6,900 nt of DNA, from assembly GCA_003484235.1 (NCBI GenBank), contig DNDP01000035.1:1-6900 (forward strand), read 5' to 3'. Within the stretch, counting starts at the first letter, position 1; every line of letters begins with the position of its first letter. Positions 6,352 to 6,900 of this stretch are shown one piece after another. A program made the translations under genes and the position numbers. Below the pieces are notes generated by a model. That model saw only the letters and a list, made by a program, of their open reading frames with translations, ran no database searches and was not told the DNA's origin. Origin of the DNA: Verrucomicrobiales bacterium (GTDB lineage: Bacteria; Verrucomicrobiota; Verrucomicrobiia; Limisphaerales; RI-55).

Positions 6352-6900
6352 TCAATCGCGCCCATCCCGTGAACGCCTTTCGCCTGGCCGCCCTCCTCCT
6401 CCCGGCCGCGCTTGCAGGCGCCACGGGCTCCGGCGTCGGCCAAGGGGAGTCGGGGATGGTCCTGGTTCCGGCCGGCGAGCACCGGCCCCTGTTCCGCTCC
6501 GACGACGAGCCGGAGGCGGTGAAGGTACCGTCGTTTCAGCTGGACCGGCATCCGGTGACCAATGGGCAATTCCTCGAGTTCGTGCGGGCCAATCCCCGCT
6601 GGCAGCGGTCCCAGGTCAAACGGCTGTTCGCCGATGAGCATTACCTCAAGCACTGGTCGGGCGATCTGGACCTGGGCGACGCCCTGCCCGACCAGCCGGT
6701 CGTGTGGGTGTCATGGTTTGCCGCCAAGACGTATGCCGGGTGGCAGGGCAAGCGGCTGCCCACGGTGGCGGAATGGGAATACGCGGCGGCCGCCAGCCCG
6801 ACGCGGCCCGACGGCGCGGGCGACCCGGCGTTTCAGGCCGCACTGCGCCGGTGGTATTCAACGCCCGCGCCCGAGCAGCTGGCTGCAACCGGCGCCGCAG
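6348..6900 (+). CDS. Secreted formylglycine-generating-enzyme-like (SUMF1-fold) protein, 3' end outside window
   Basis: The gene starts with an ATG that shares bases with the nirK stop (ATGA), and 184 codons are in the window without a stop. Residues about 1-25 look like a Sec signal peptide (hydrophobic stretch LAALLLPAALAGA), with no twin arginine. The SUMF1/FGE-sulfatase fold follows: MVLVPAG at 37-43, a later LDRHPVTNGQFLEFV, then VVWVSWFAAKTYAGW from about 118 and KRLPTVAEWEYAAA from 135. Known members make formylglycine in sulfatases, modify ergothioneine or pyoverdine precursors, or are catalytically silent. The copper-binding cysteines of true FGE lie in the C-terminal part, which is missing here, so activity cannot be judged. 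No sulfatase gene is in view. The overlap with nirK indicates translational coupling and suggests a role with the exported nitrite reductase, but that is inference. Confidence 0.88.
   Translation, partial: MINRAHPVNAFRLAALLLPAALAGATGSGVGQGESGMVLVPAGEHRPLFRSDDEPEAVKVPSFQLDRHPVTNGQFLEFVRANPRWQRSQVKRLFADEHYLKHWSGDLDLGDALPDQPVVWVSWFAAKTYAGWQGKRLPTVAEWEYAAAASPTRPDGAGDPAFQAALRRWYSTPAPEQLAATGAA

Overview
This is a GC-rich stretch of bacterial chromosome carrying part of a nitrite/nitric oxide (denitrification-type) locus next to a transport and oxidoreductase operon. There are six substantial genes plus a 12-codon gene start at the left edge. The organism cannot be fixed from the sequence. High GC, weak or absent Shine-Dalgarno sequences, a TTG start and an AniA-type nitrite reductase fused to a cytochrome c would suit a soil or freshwater Verrucomicrobiota-like (for example Opitutus-like) bacterium, but this is an impression and not a demonstrated assignment. 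No rRNA, tRNA, CRISPR array, insertion sequence or phage gene was seen.

Left part (minus strand, bases 1-2297): a GntP-family permease (759-2297) is followed after 16 bp by a short-chain dehydrogenase/reductase (56-742). After another 17 bp comes what looks like the first 12 codons of a further membrane protein that runs off the left edge (38-1). These probably form one operon for uptake and redox conversion of a small organic acid or sugar acid, but the substrate is unknown. Bases 2298-2571 separate this operon from the next gene and hold no convincing gene.

Right part (2572-6900): nnrS (minus, 2572-3783) and a Crp/Fnr-type regulator (plus, 3912-4631) are divergent. The gap between them holds a perfect TTGAC-N4-GTCAA palindrome at 3821-3834. 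The regulator has the E-x-x-S-R recognition-helix residues that read TTGA half-sites, and it lacks the cysteine cluster of true Fnr, so it looks like a Dnr/NnrR-type nitric-oxide-responsive regulator. A second, imperfect copy of the same box lies at 4697-4710, ahead of nirK (4813-6351). NirK is a secreted class II (AniA-like) copper nitrite reductase with all copper ligands intact and a C-terminal c-type cytochrome domain. Its stop codon overlaps the ATG of a secreted formylglycine-generating-enzyme-like (SUMF1-fold) protein (6348 to beyond 6900).

Working model: NO or nitrite produced under oxygen limitation activates the regulator, which acts through the two boxes on nnrS (NO tolerance) and nirK (nitrite to NO). 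The coupled SUMF1-like protein is probably a periplasmic partner of NirK, conceivably in maturation or copper handling, and its role is the most open question in the window.
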